From Raphanus sativus (taxonomy: Eukaryota; Streptophyta; Magnoliopsida; Brassicales; Brassicaceae), in contig NC_079514.1 in NCBI RefSeq assembly GCF_000801105.2, forward strand, positions 51,257,372 through 51,321,371: DNA of 64,000 nt, in the 5' to 3' direction. Of the stretch, positions 47,911-58,255 are shown in pieces. Position numbers and translations under genes: made by a program. Numbering within the stretch: position 1 is the first letter of the stretch; every line of letters begins with the position of its first letter. The notes under the pieces were generated by a model. That model had not been told where the DNA came from. It worked only from the letters and a program-made list of their open reading frames with translations, and ran no database searches.

Positions 47911-48699
47911 ATGCTTTAAAGCTTTCTCAATTTGTGTTTGTGTATTTTTATCAGCGAAGTGTATAGAGATGTCGAATTGTCAAAACCTGTAGGATGGTGT
48001 TGTGTTCCAAATAAAAACTAATAAAAAAATCAGATACAATACTGCAAAACAACAAACAGAGACAGATATTTATGAAAGTGAACATGGATAAGCATCTGAA
48101 AACTGGTTTCAGACCAACGAAGATGTGAATATGTATCCAAATTAGTATTAGAAATTAAAGATTAAATATATACTAAAGATGCTCTAAAGCTATACGAAGA
48201 GAGAAAGAGAAGACAAATGAACCAAAGCTCTCCGAAAACCTGTTTTAATAAGAAGACAAAACAACACATGGTTTATTAGGCTCTAAATCTTCTCTTTAGA
48301 GATCATTCTCCAGAATCCGTGTGTCTGAAAATTAAAAAACAGAAACACAAAAAAAAATTGAGCATGTCGGGTTTTCAATACATCTTCAGAATCTATGGCA
48401 ATTACCTTAGATTGAACAAATCCATCGTCGAGGGAAATTGCAAGTCTGAGAATCTAGGTATGTTCTTGGCAAGAGAATAGTATCCTGATGGAAGTGTTTG
48501 CTATGAGCAAGCTGTTGTGTAAGAGACTGCGTTAATGACTCTTCCGGTTGAATCACCTATACATACATATATCCATATGCAACACATTATCGATACAGAA
48601 CATATATACCAAGATTGTCTTATTGCAGTTTCAAAAGCATACCAGCGCCGAGGCCAATAGCCTGGCCAGCCCAAAGTCAGAGACTTTTGCCTCCCATGT

Positions 48700-49620
48700 G
48701 GCTGCGTCTATGAGCATGTTCGTTGCTTTCAGATTGTAGTGAGTGATGTTACTCCCGTGCAGATAAGCAAGACCTCTCGCTATCCCCAGAATGATGCTGA
48801 ATCATTCACGCCAAGTCAGGCAAACGCACTCGTCCCTGTCTGTATAAGCTTCCCCAGACACATCATAACACTCCACGAAAACAACTACGCACTCAGGATT
48901 GACGCTTGAAGACCACAATATTACTCTCTGAAACATGAAAGAGAGTGCTAAGAGAAATTAAAGAATAGGTATTTGAAATAGCTATATGGCACGATAGCTT
49001 TCCGACTCCAGAACGGAATTGAAATCTGATCACAGATCAGAAACAAAACTTCGAACCATAAAGGTCGAAACTTTATTAAAATCAAGCTAAAACCAAAGTT
49101 AAGAGATGAAAGAAGTGAAGAACTGCTTCAGTTTTAGTTTGAAACCACAACAAACCACTAAAAATTACTCTTCTTCTCTCCCACAAAAGATTAGATTGAA
49201 AACCAATGAAGAGAAACAAAAAGAAGAGGTAAACTATAAACAAAAGATCCGATTCATTATATTATTATGAACATGAGCCGGAAAAGAAAATCAAGTTTTC
49301 TCTCTCTTTGAAAGATATAAAGATTTGAGAACAGAGAGAGAAACAGAGAGAAAACTCTCTCTCTAGAAATTACAAACTCATAGTCTATACAAACTCATAG
49401 AGAAGGAGCTGCAGCGGTCGCGTCCAGTAGTACCCTTTGATCTCAACGACATCCATGTGCCTCACAGCTTGTCGAGTTTTCTTATCTCGCTCTCGAACTC
49501 CTCCTGCGACTTTATCAGACCCGAAAAGGTCAGTTTCTTGAATGCCATCCTGGAGACTCGTCTTGTAGACCACTCCGAACCCACCACGACCTAGCTCGCA
49601 GAAACGCTTATTTATATCTC
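48700..49620 (-). pseudogene. Captured LRR receptor-like kinase fragments
   Basis: On the minus strand, the piece ending near 49400 reads FCELGRGGFGVVYKTSLQDG (glycine-rich ATP loop). After a damaged stretch it continues VVEIKGYYWTRPLQLLLYEF. About 430 bases of CT-rich filler follow. A second piece (about 48960-48650) reads CLTWRE*FSIILGIARGLAYLHGS, HYNLKATNMLIDAATWEAKV and SDFGLARLLASAL, with an in-frame TGA, a changed catalytic loop start (HYNLK) and a DFG motif. The order matches one kinase domain with internal deletions. The closest family from memory is the PXC2/At5g01890-At3g56370 type of LRR kinase, in which HYNLKATN is normal. It cannot make a kinase. Confidence 0.8.
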
Positions 49621-50034
49621 CAAATCGTGAAGAATCCGAAGAGATCGAAGGTTGTGATGTGATGAGAAGTAGTGGGGTCGAAGATTAAATGTTAAGTTTA
49701 TGGCTTCAGCATAAATCTTGGCGAATCCGTTACTCAGTTCAGTTTTAGTGTACGACGAAGAAGATGAAATGATTAACAGAATGTCGGCTTTGAAGACAAA
49801 GAAGCGTGGTCATGGCTCTGGGCCAATCATCCCGAAAGCCCAAATGCAAAACATTATACAAAGCTACCAAAATTATCCGTAAATTATGCTTTAATTGTCA
49901 AAGCCCAAATATCAAAACAGATTTTAAGTGAAACGCGGATGGGGTTGCCGTTTGGACACGTGTCGGGTCATGAGAAACTCATTTAGTGACGTGGCTCTCT
50001 AAAAAGAGAGACACCTTTTCTTTATATATATAGA

Positions 50035-50542
50035 TAATCTCACTAGTTACATCCTCCGTTGATCACACTAAATGTAATGTGTTTCTCTTGCATCATATTA
50101 GCCGTGTTAATTGTTTAAGTGCAACCCAATCACGAGTATGTAATATGTATGCAAGGTAACATTCGGTCTATATATGTCTTTCCTTTAGCCAGTCCAGCTA
50201 GGAATTAAATACACCCCATTGGTATTTTTAAACCGTAAAACATAACAAAAAGCAGAAAATCTATAATCTAGTACAATACATGTTGTTAGGCAGATTACAA
50301 AGATGGTGGAAGTTCACATGGCGTTTTCTTGTTTGTGTTGAAAAAAACATGTCTCTTATTATTGCAATATCCAATTAATATGACTAATCTATTCTTTTTT
50401 GGTTAGGAAAAAATAGAAACATGGAATTGGCTTTATGACAATCATATAAGCAATGTCTCCCCTTCGTTCATACCCACAAACCACCAACAGTTCCAACCTT
50501 GGTGGTTTATAGCTATTTGATTTCCTTCATAAATACTACCTC
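50035..50542. other. Spacer, no gene seen
   Basis: No gene or repeat termini recognised between the Helitron 5' end and the MITE remnants. Confidence 0.4.
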
Positions 50543-50611
50543 CGTTCCCGAAAGTAGAATTTTCTAGATTTAATTTTTGTTTCACAAAGATAGATTTTCT
50601 ATATACTTTAA
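50543..50611 (+). mobile_element. Left end of a Stowaway-like MITE
   Basis: ACTACCTCCGTTCCCGAAAG is the typical CTCCCTCCGTTYC terminus of plant Stowaway/mariner MITEs. Only this half is present; the sequence then passes into the hAT-type arm. Confidence 0.55.
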
Positions 50612-50897
50612 ATTTTCCGAGTATTTTAGAAAACTTAAAGGTATTTTATATATTTTTAATATTTTTAATATACATTATATATAAAAACAATGTATATATT
50701 TAACTATATAAATTTATTTCGGATACATTCGGGTACCCAAAATATTTCGGTTCGGATCGGGTTCGGTTTCGGTTTTTTAAATACCGAAATTTTGAACCCG
50801 TTCGGATATTTAATCAATTTCGGTTCGGGTTCGGTGCTACTTTTTCGGATCGGGTTCGGTTCGGTTTTTCGGGTTCGGATTTTTTGCCCAGTCCTAG
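50612..50897 (-). mobile_element. Partial hAT-type element, inverted copy of the 31138 arm
   Basis: The block reads as the reverse complement of about 31138-31420: the same TTCGGTTCGGATCGGGTTCG words in the same order, the same AT-rich inner part, and the terminus GCCCAGTCCTA, which matches GCCCAGCCCTA with one change. The other arm is absent. The T-run of the LINE starts right after its end. Confidence 0.75.
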
Positions 50898-53800
50898 TTT
50901 TTTTTTTTTTGAACGTCTGGAGTTATTATTAATCAAAAACAGGAGTGAAAAACCGGTTTACAAAAACCAACCTTGACAACCAAGGCAAACCAATAACAGG
51001 AATAATGGCAACATTCTAAATAAGAATCAAAAGCCATTTCCATTCTTTTCTCTCATTATCCGATCATGAAGCCAAGAGGGACCACCCAAGGCCAAGTATG
51101 ATTGGAATCTTCCATCCCGCAGAACACTCTTTGCTATATCTCTCGCAATACCATTAGCTGAGATCTTTTCTCCTTCAAAAGTTAAACTCTCAAAAGATTC
51201 CGTTAGCTCTCTGACTCGATCCAGCAAACCTCTGAATTTTGGCCAAAGGTGCGGAGCCTTAATAGCAGCGATCACCTCTTGATAATCCAGCGCCAATATC
51301 ACCCTTGTTATTCCTAAGTCTCGTAAGCTTAGTAGAGCCCATATCACGCATCTGAGTTCTGCCACCAGACGGTCAGGAGCAAACGTGATCGCATCACGGG
51401 CATGATGAACTACGTTCCCTTGATGATCTCTCGTGAGCCATGCAACTCCACTATGTAAATATGAGTTTCTCCAATTTGCATGGATGTTACACTTAAGAAA
51501 ACCCTCCTCAGGAGCAGACCACTTATCACATACATCCACTCGTGGGTTAGCGAGAGAGTTTTCAGTTTGAGGACTGTTCAGCGCAAACCAGAGCTCCACT
51601 TCCTCCATCATCAATCGTATAAGTCTCCCGGTGGAATCTTGTGTTTCTGCGTAGAGGATAGAATTCCTATTCTTCCAAATCGTCCATAATACCCAAGGAA
51701 CAGAGCGTCTTGTCGTCAGAGACTTTGTCTTGTCTTCCATCACGTTGAAGATGAACAACAAATTTTCTTCAAGTGAAACACTTAACCTGTCTGGATGCGG
51801 TTCTATTCTTGCCTCCGTCCATAAAAGAGAAGCTGTGGAGCATTGAAACAATACGTGATTAATTGATTCAATGCCATTGTTGCAGAGTTTACAAGAAGTG
51901 TCAACTTGCAAGCCTCTAGATGTAAGCCGTTCAGCAACCGCCAAAGCACCAGATATAGCTCTCCACAAGAACATCCTAATCTTCGGGAGGGTGGGTATTT
52001 TCCAGACTCGTTTCTTTAAAGCTATCTGTGACTGTTCCCGCAATGAAAGTGTGCTCAAAGGTTTCACTTTTGCTTTCGATAGAAAATCGAACCCTGTTTT
52101 AACAGTGTAAGCTCCATGCTTGGAGAAAGCCCATGTATAGCCGTCTCTGAAGTTCCCTGGAGTCATCTGCCTGATCCTTACGACTTCGTTTGGAGGAAAC
52201 AACTCTGTTAACATTTCCATGTTCCAATTGCCAGTGGTGTCAATCAAAGAAGACACCTTGAGATTAATGTCTATAAGAAGTTGTTTGTTGACGGGTCGCC
52301 TAGGAGTCTCTTCCATGATCCATTTGTCACACCAAACATATGTATTCTCCCCAGTGCCAATGGATTTGATCAGACCTTGCTGCAAAAGCTCTCGTCCAAA
52401 TAAAATGCTCCTCCAAGCATATGATGGCCTATAGCCTTTGCCACATTCTAGAAAGTCTTTGTTTGCAAAGTATCTTCCTTTAAGGACCTTAGCTAGGAGA
52501 CTCTGTGGTTCATTAAGAATCTTCCAGGCTTGTTTGGCCAACAGGGCTTGATTGAAATCCTCAATATCACGGAAGCCTAAGCCTCCTACTTCCTTTGGCT
52601 TACATAAGTCTGGCCAAGATACCCAATGAATTTTGTTCTTGTCACTGCATTCGTTCCACCAGAAAGCTGACATAGCACTCATTATCTTTTGACAATGATG
52701 TTTGGTCAAGCGAAAACAAGACATGGCGTATACGGGAAGTGCCATAGCTATAGACTTTAGTAAAATCTCCTTCCCCCCAAGTGATAGCGTCTTGGCGTAC
52801 CATCCAGATAAACGTTTGCTTAGTTTTTCACCTATGAAGGCCAAAAGTTGCTGTTTGGAACCACTGAAGCATTCTGGAAGCCCCAAGTAGACCCCCGCAC
52901 CACCCTCATTCTCGATCTGCAGAATCTCTGCAACCAACCGTTTCATAACTGGGTCTATGTCCGCTCCAAAAGTGATGGATGATTTTTGGAAATTAATTTC
53001 CTGACCAGAGGCTTTACCATACAGCGCAAGACAGTGTAGGAAGTTGGAGCACTCCTTAAGTGTTGCTTTGCATAGGAATAAGCTATCATCCGCGAAGAGC
53101 AAGTGTTGTATAGGAGGGCACTGCTTGGTTAACTTCATTCCGGTAAGATCACCTTGGACTTCTGCTCTGTTCATCACATGAACCAACGCCTCCGCACAAA
53201 GTATAAAGAGAAATGGAGAGAGTGGATCACCTTGGCGAATGCCACGTTCCGGTGTGATACATCCATAGGTTTGACCATTGAGCAAGACCGTGTAAGTGAC
53301 TGATCTGATGCAAAGCATGATCCACTGTATCCATTTACTATCAAAGCCCATACGCTGCAGTAGGACTTCCAAAAAGCCCCATTCAACTCTGTCGTAAGCT
53401 TTCGACATGTCGGTTTTAATAGCAATATAATCTCCTTTGCAGTTTGGATTTGTTTTTAACCCATGAACCATCTCATGTGCTATCAACAAATTATCTGAGA
53501 TCAGACGACCAGCGACGAAAGCTCCTTGAGTCGGAGAGACCAGAGCAGGAAGGATGCCTTTCAATCTCGCACATAAGATATTGGATATTATCTTATATGA
53601 GACTGCACATAAGCTAATCGGACGCAGGTCTGTCATAAGAGACGGGTTTGGTTTCTTAGGCAGCAAGCAAAGTTGTGTGTAGTTCCAATCTTGCGGAATC
53701 ACACCTTCCGCGAAAAAACTCTGAACCTCTGTTGTCACTTGAGGACCAATGGTTGACCAGAAATGCTGGAAAAAGTGGCCTGACATCCCATCTGCTCCTG

Positions 53801-55166
53801 GAGAACTGTCACTTTTGATCGCTTGGACTGCATTTTTAATTTCTGAAACAGAGACCGGTTTGGTTAAGGATGCATTCATCTGATTTGTCACTCTCGGGGA
53901 GAAGTCTCGTAACAGCTCTGCTGCATCAGTGGGACGAGAGCTTGTGAAAAGCTCAGTGAAGTATTGGATAGCGATATCCCCTTTAGCCTCCTCTGACGTG
54001 TGTTCTACTCCATTAGAGTCAAAAAGACTAGGGATGTTGTTCTTCATCCTTCTTGTCTTAACCCATCCATGGAAGATCTTTGTGTTCTTATCGCCAGCCT
54101 GCAACCAGTTGTTCTTGCTTCTAAGCTTCCAGTACTCCTCTTCCTCTTGAAAAAGCTTAGCAAGTTCAAGTTTCAGAAATATCAATCTTGGCATATTAGG
54201 AGCAGGCTTCTTTTCTTCTATCTCTAACTCAGTACGCATTTTATGTATCATCTTCTTTGAGTTACTAGTTTCACTGCGTTTCCATTTAGAGAGAGCCTTT
54301 CGACACGAAACTATACGGTCCGAGACAGAGCTGTCACTGTTGAGATGTGTAGCATTCCATCCTTGACGAACTATCTCCGCTACTTCCGGCTTGTTACTCC
54401 AACGTTTATCATACAAGAAGCGACCCAGATGCCTAGGGCCAGCTCCTGCGACATTCGTCAATATGGGCCTATGATCAGATCCAAGTCTCTCTAGGTAATG
54501 GGTGTGTGATCGTGGGAAGAGGCGGAACCACTCAGCATTCCCAAACGCTCTGTCAAGTCTACATTGCACCCACACATTCTCCTTCACACCGTTGTTTATA
54601 ACTTCTCTAACTCCAACCCACGATAACTTATCACCAGAACTGGGGATTTCTTTGATGCGACAGTCCCGAGCCATTGTTCTGAAAGGATAAAAGGATGACT
54701 CTTCTCTAACAGGTCCACCACTCTTCTCTGAGGTGTTCATCATCTCATTAAAATCCCCAACCAGACACCAACCAGCGTTCCTGTTCAAGCCTATAGTCTT
54801 TAAATTATCCCAGACTATTTGACGTTTGTGACGAACCGGATCACCATATATGAAAGATATGAAGAACTCACGACCTCTGTACTTTACTCTTGTATCAATG
54901 ATCCTATCACTTGATGACAAGATGACTACCTCGTACGTGTTCTTCCAAAATAGAGCCAAACCACCACTAAGACCCACTGGATCCACCAAAAAACTGTGGT
55001 CGTAACCCAACGATCTTCTAAAGCCTTCTACGTGATCACTAGAGTTTTTAGTCTCTAGGAGAAACAGGAAGTCAGGGAAATGCTCACGACACATTTCCTC
55101 CAGACGTCGAACTGTCAGGATGCTCCTCAAACCCCGACAGTTCCAACTGAGCGTCGTAATGGCTTA
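50898..55166 (-). mobile_element. Long LINE inserted upstream of the GRAS gene
   Basis: The T-run at 50898-50910 is the A-tail, followed (in element sense) by a 3' untranslated region of about 115 bases and a continuous ORF2 (51027-55163). The 5' boundary is taken where the open frame begins after TAA at 55164-55166. The ORF1 gene expected in full-length plant LINEs is not seen, so the element is 5'-truncated or its leader is not recognisable. No target duplication was found. The insertion lies about 0.5 kb before the start codon of the HAM-type gene, in opposite orientation to it. Confidence 0.88.
51027..55163 (-). CDS. LINE ORF2: endonuclease, reverse transcriptase, degenerate RNase H
   Basis: A continuous open frame of about 1,378 codons. 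It begins ITTLSWNCRGLRSI (WNCRG is the start of the apurinic-type endonuclease) and continues LFLLETKN, WCLVGDFNEM and LGSDHRPIL, so the endonuclease is complete. The reverse transcriptase shows SPGADGMSGHFFQ, LRPISLCAVSYKIISN, DMSKAYDRVEW, RGIRQGDPLSPFLF and FADD near residue 690. The zinc region is CKLCNNGIESINHVLFQC. The C-terminal RNase H has CNIHANW where the family has CNxDAxW, and NGIARDIA where it has an Asp-containing NxxADxxA. At least the first catalytic Asp is therefore His. No ATG precedes WNCRG in frame. It is intact enough to suggest a recent insertion. Confidence 0.95.
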   Translation of the reverse strand, partial: AITTLSWNCRGLRSILTVRRLEEMCREHFPDFLFLLETKNSSDHVEGFRRSLGYDHSFLVDPVGLSGGLALFWKNTYEVVILSSSDRIIDTRVKYRGREFFISFIYGDPVRHKRQIVWDNLKTIGLNRNAGWCLVGDFNEMMNTSEKSGGPVREESSFYPFRTMARDCRIKEIPSSGDKLSWVGVREVINNGVKENVWVQCRLDRAFGNAEWFRLFPRSHTHYLERLGSDHRPILTNVAGAGPRHLGRFLYDKRWSNKPEVAEIVRQGWNATHLNSDSSVSDRIVSCRKALSKWKRSETSNSKKMIHKMRTELEIEEKKPAPNMPRLIFLKLELAKLFQEEEEYWKLRSKNNWLQAGDKNTKIFHGWVKTRRMKNNIPSLFDSNGVEHTSEEAKGDIAIQYFTELFTSSRPTDAAELLRDFSPRVTNQMNASLTKPVSVSEIKNAVQAIKSDSSPGADGMSGHFFQHFWSTIGPQVTTEVQSFFAEGVIPQDWNYTQLCLLPKKPNPSLMTDLRPISLCAVSYKIISNILCARLKGILPALVSPTQGAFVAGRLISDNLLIAHEMVHGLKTNPNCKGDYIAIKTDMSKAYDRVEWGFLEVLLQRMGFDSKWIQWIMLCIRSVTYTVLLNGQTYGCITPERGIRQGDPLSPFLFILCAEALVHVMNRAEVQGDLTGMKLTKQCPPIQHLLFADDSLFLCKATLKECSNFLHCLALYGKASGQEINFQKSSITFGADIDPVMKRLVAEILQIENEGGAGVYLGLPECFSGSKQQLLAFIGEKLSKRLSGWYAKTLSLGGKEILLKSIAMALPVYAMSCFRLTKHHCQKIMSAMSAFWWNECSDKNKIHWVSWPDLCKPKEVGGLGFRDIEDFNQALLAKQAWKILNEPQSLLAKVLKGRYFANKDFLECGKGYRPSYAWRSILFGRELLQQGLIKSIGTGENTYVWCDKWIMEETPRRPVNKQLLIDINLKVSSLIDTTGNWNMEMLTELFPPNEVVRIRQMTPGNFRDGYTWAFSKHGAYTVKTGFDFLSKAKVKPLSTLSLREQSQIALKKRVWKIPTLPKIRMFLWRAISGALAVAERLTSRGLQVDTSCKLCNNGIESINHVLFQCSTASLLWTEARIEPHPDRLSVSLEENLLFIFNVMEDKTKSLTTRRSVPWVLWTIWKNRNSILYAETQDSTGRLIRLMMEEVELWFALNSPQTENSLANPRVDVCDKWSAPEEGFLKCNIHANWRNSYLHSGVAWLTRDHQGNVVHHARDAITFAPDRLVAELRCVIWALLSLRDLGITRVILALDYQEVIAAIKAPHLWPKFRGLLDRVRELTESFESLTFEGEKISANGIARDIAKSVLRDGRFQSYLALGGPSWLHDRIMREKNGNGF

Positions 55167-55692
55167 TAAATTCAATGAGAAAATAAAACAGTAATGGTAA
55201 ATCAAAGTCTGAATAGTGCAAGTAGAGTCTGAATCTTATTCTTAACTTTCTCTTTATGCAGACGCAAAATATTTTCTTAACAAATACAGACTATTTTCCA
55301 AAAGAAAGAAGATCACATAAATACGAATTTCGAAGTCAAGATACAAGAAAATTACAAAATGAAAATCCCTACAGAGAGAGAGTAAGAATCACGCGCTGTA
55401 AATACGAGTAGGCTTAACAGGGAGGGGAATATGAAATGATACAGATGTAGATAAGTAAATCTACAGACACAAGGCACCACACACACAGGGAAAAACAAAA
55501 TCTAGAGAGCGAGAGAGAGAGACAAGGCATTGAAATGAAGATCACCATTTTGGTATGTTATTTGTACTAAAGGAGACCGAACAAAAGATTATTAGTATCA
55601 AAATGTGGGCGCCAATCTCAGATTCAAGCTTCCATCTTCGTCTACTTCTCTTCTGAGATCTAGGGTTTCGTTTGTTCTCTCTTAGATTGGTC
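55167..55692. promoter_or_regulatory. Remaining upstream region and leader of the GRAS gene
   Basis: The roughly 525 bases between the LINE and the ATG hold the likely core promoter and 5' leader. They include GAGAGAGA tracts at 55372-55382 and 55506-55522 and a TCTTCTCTTCTGAGATCTAG leader close to the ATG. A first-exon CT-rich leader is usual for this family. Where the ancestral distal promoter lies relative to the LINE is unknown. Confidence 0.4.
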
Positions 55693-57453
55693 ATGCCCTT
55701 TGAGGAACTACAAGGTTTCTTAGATTCTTCTTCTTACGGAACACGCGAAGATCTCTGCAGCGTTGTCGGTGTTAATAACAATGGTAGCGAGCCCACCTCT
55801 GTTCTAGACTCCAACAGAAGCACAAGCCCCTTCCTCTCTTCCTCAACCACCACCACGCTGTCTTCCTCCCACGGTGGTCCCAGCGGCGGCGGCGCCGCCG
55901 AAGGGAAATGCGATCAGATGACTTTCGAGGATCTCGACGGAGTTCTCTCCGGCTCTCCCGGACAAGAGGAGAGCATTCTTAGACTCATCATGGGCGGCGA
56001 TGTGGTGGATCCGGGCTCCGAGTTCATGGGTTTCGACCCGGGTTCTGGATCCGACCCGGTTATCGATAACCCGAATCCGCTCTTCGGCTACAGCTTCCCT
56101 CTCGACCTTCCACCACCTGAAGAAGAAGACGTGAAGTTTCGGATCTACCCGAACCCGTGTTTATCCTCCGGCGGGTCGTCTCCTCCTGCCAAAAGATTCA
56201 ACTCGGGTCAACCCGTTTCCCACCAGTTGGGTCACCCGTTCTCGGATCCGGGTCACCCGTTCTCGGATCCGGGTCACCCGTTTCTCGCCCCGCCGAAGCT
56301 AGCCGGAACCACCGAAGAAGACTACCACGTGGAGTCGTCAGCGGTAATCACCGAGCAGCTTTTCAACGCGGCGGCGGAGTTAACCGGAACTGGAAACGGG
56401 TCACCACCCGTTCTCGCGCAAGGGATATTGGCGCGGCTCAATCACAACCTTAACAACAGCAACATTAATCCAAAGCCTCCGTTTCAAAGAGCGGCTTTGT
56501 ACGTAACAGAATCTCTCCAATCTCTACTCCAACACTCACCACCACAACCGTCTCTCCCTCTGTTCCTCAAAATCGCAGCTCACAGAGCCTTCTCCGAAAC
56601 GTCGCCGTTTCTCCATTTCGTCAACTTCACCTCAAACCAGACCATCCTCGAGTCTTCCCAAGGGTTCGACCGGATCCGCATTGTCGATTTCGACGTGGGT
56701 TACGGTTCTCAATGGTCGTCTCTCATCCAAGAACTCGGGAACAGATCGTCTTCATCAGCTCCGTTATCGCTAAAGGTTACATCTTTCTCCTCTCCTTCCA
56801 CCGTCTCCGACGAGTTCGAGCTCAGATTCACGGAGGAGAATCTCAGAGCCTTCGCCGGAGAAGCCGGAGTCGCCTTCGAGATGGAGCTAATGAACATGGA
56901 GACTCTCCTGAACCCACCTCTCTCTCTGCTCCGATCGTCTGATAAAGAAGCAATCGCAGTGAATCTCCCGATCAGCTCCGTTATCTCCGGTTACCTCCCG
57001 TTTATCCTCCGTTTCCTCAAACAAATCTCTCCAAACGTCGTCGTTTGCTCGGACACTATCCCCGACGCGCCGTTTCCCAACGTTGTGATCGACGCGCTTC
57101 AGTACTACGCGTCTCTCCTCGAGTCTCTCGAGTCACCGAGTAGTAGTCAGGAAGCTGTTACGAGTATTGAGAGGTTTTGTGTGCAGCCGTGGATAGAGAG
57201 AGTGTTGAGTAATCGTTACCGTTGGATGGAGAAAACTCCGCCGTGGGGAAGCTTGTTTGAGCAATGCGGGTTTACTCCGGTGGCGATGAGTCAGACGGCG
57301 GAGACTCAGGCGGAGTATTTGCTGCAGAGGAATCCGATGAGAGGGTTTCATCTGGAGAAGAGACAGTCTTCGTCTTCTTCAACTAGTACTACTTCGCTCG
57401 TGTTATGTTGGCAGAAGACACAACTTGTTGCTGTCTCAGCTTGGACATGTTAG
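55693..57453 (+). CDS. HAM2: GRAS transcription factor, HAIRY MERISTEM / SCL6 type
   Basis: An intronless 586-codon gene. ATG at 55693 gives MPFEELQGFLDSSS, the family's N-terminus (MPLPFEQFQG in relatives). The variable half contains EPTSVLD, TTTTLSSSHGGPSGGGAAEG, EDLDGVLS, SILRLIMGGDVVDPGSEF and DPVIDNPNPLFGY. These read like Arabidopsis HAM2/SCL22 (At3g60630, from memory) rather than HAM1 or HAM3. The GRAS domain begins near residue 230 (ITEQLFNAAAELTG), with LHR I, the VHIID-equivalent RIVDFDVGYGSQW, the PFYRE region and a final SAW motif (VSAWTC). A GHPFSDP triplet is locally repeated. HAM proteins act with WUSCHEL-type factors to keep shoot and root meristems undifferentiated. Codons for ILARLN carry the miR171 target. 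The frame is fully intact. Confidence 0.95.
   Translation: MPFEELQGFLDSSSYGTREDLCSVVGVNNNGSEPTSVLDSNRSTSPFLSSSTTTTLSSSHGGPSGGGAAEGKCDQMTFEDLDGVLSGSPGQEESILRLIMGGDVVDPGSEFMGFDPGSGSDPVIDNPNPLFGYSFPLDLPPPEEEDVKFRIYPNPCLSSGGSSPPAKRFNSGQPVSHQLGHPFSDPGHPFSDPGHPFLAPPKLAGTTEEDYHVESSAVITEQLFNAAAELTGTGNGSPPVLAQGILARLNHNLNNSNINPKPPFQRAALYVTESLQSLLQHSPPQPSLPLFLKIAAHRAFSETSPFLHFVNFTSNQTILESSQGFDRIRIVDFDVGYGSQWSSLIQELGNRSSSSAPLSLKVTSFSSPSTVSDEFELRFTEENLRAFAGEAGVAFEMELMNMETLLNPPLSLLRSSDKEAIAVNLPISSVISGYLPFILRFLKQISPNVVVCSDTIPDAPFPNVVIDALQYYASLLESLESPSSSQEAVTSIERFCVQPWIERVLSNRYRWMEKTPPWGSLFEQCGFTPVAMSQTAETQAEYLLQRNPMRGFHLEKRQSSSSSTSTTSLVLCWQKTQLVAVSAWTC
56424..56444 (+). promoter_or_regulatory. miR171 target site in the GRAS coding sequence
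   Basis: The 21 bases beginning GATATTGGCGCGGCTCAATC are the perfect complement of canonical miR171 and encode ILARLN(H). In other HAM/SCL6 genes this site is cleaved by miR171 to confine expression in meristems. Conservation here argues that the gene is still under post-transcriptional control. Confidence 0.95.
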
Positions 57454-57556
57454 TAAAAATTAAAATAAAGTCTTTGTTTTTAGCTTTTTAATGTGGGTTT
57501 TATCGAGTTTTAATGTGTTGTTTAATCTTTGATTGTGATGTTATTAGCCAATCAAA

Positions 57557-57607
<51 letters not shown>

Positions 57608-58255
57608 TATCGTTTTGCTTTAGTCCAATGCAGTATGAAATCACATGGTAATCAAAGTATTAACCACTTTATACGTATAAACCCAGCTGCTGTTGAGATT
57701 CTGCAGTGAAGTTGTGGAGGTAACATTCTTTATTGTAACCGATAACAATAAGATCTCTCACCCATGTCTTTCCTCTTCCCAATCATTTCTTAATTACCGC
57801 ACCTTTTATTATCATTGATAATTTGATTACTCATTTTATTGTTTCTTTTTTCATTCAGATATTTTTTTTATTTATATAACGAAATCTACAAGGGTCTGCT
57901 TGGGAACAACGCATACATTAACATCCCCACATGATTTCAATCCTTTTTTTCTTTAATCCATTTTCTAGAGAAAAAAACGCTCTACCGAACCGGTCTGCAC
58001 TGAACCAAAATGTTGTATACAAACCGGAAGCTTCATCTACAACCAGAAGATACATACAGCCACATCACTATCATCTACTATATCCTTACTTGGATTTCAC
58101 TGTTGTGGAGGGAAATGTAAGTCTTCTTGAAGCTCTAATAATGGGTTTCTTACTAGTAACAGTAGAATCAAACTCCATGAACCCTTACGAACGAGTATAA
58201 TAACCGGTTAAAGAATACATTATGGCTAGAACAATAACTGGTCTGTTTCATAATA
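57454..58255. other. 3' region of the GRAS gene and spacer
   Basis: Contains the GRAS 3' untranslated region and an (AT)n microsatellite at about 57559-57605. A segment at 57890-57985 (CATCCCCACATGATTTCAAT, TTTAATCCATTTTCTAGAG) recurs imperfectly at 59625-59715. No gene recognised. Confidence 0.45.
57559..57605. repeat. (AT)n microsatellite
   Basis: About 23 uninterrupted AT units some 105 bases after the stop codon of the GRAS gene. Confidence 0.95.

Larger units (their letters stand above)
46510..50034 (-). mobile_element. Helitron, 3.5 kb, carrying receptor-kinase gene fragments
   Basis: The minus-strand 5' end at 50034 is A|TCTATATATATAAAGAAAAG and continues GTGTCTCTC. The 3' end is CTAG|T at 46510-46513 with the hairpin CCCGCCC TGC GGGCGGG (46520-46536). 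No helicase or Rep is present, so it is non-autonomous. It contains LRR receptor-kinase pieces on its sense strand (about 48700-49620) and an exon-like open frame on the opposite strand (47731-47910). The pairing of the two ends rests on orientation and on the absence of other termini between them. Confidence 0.7.
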
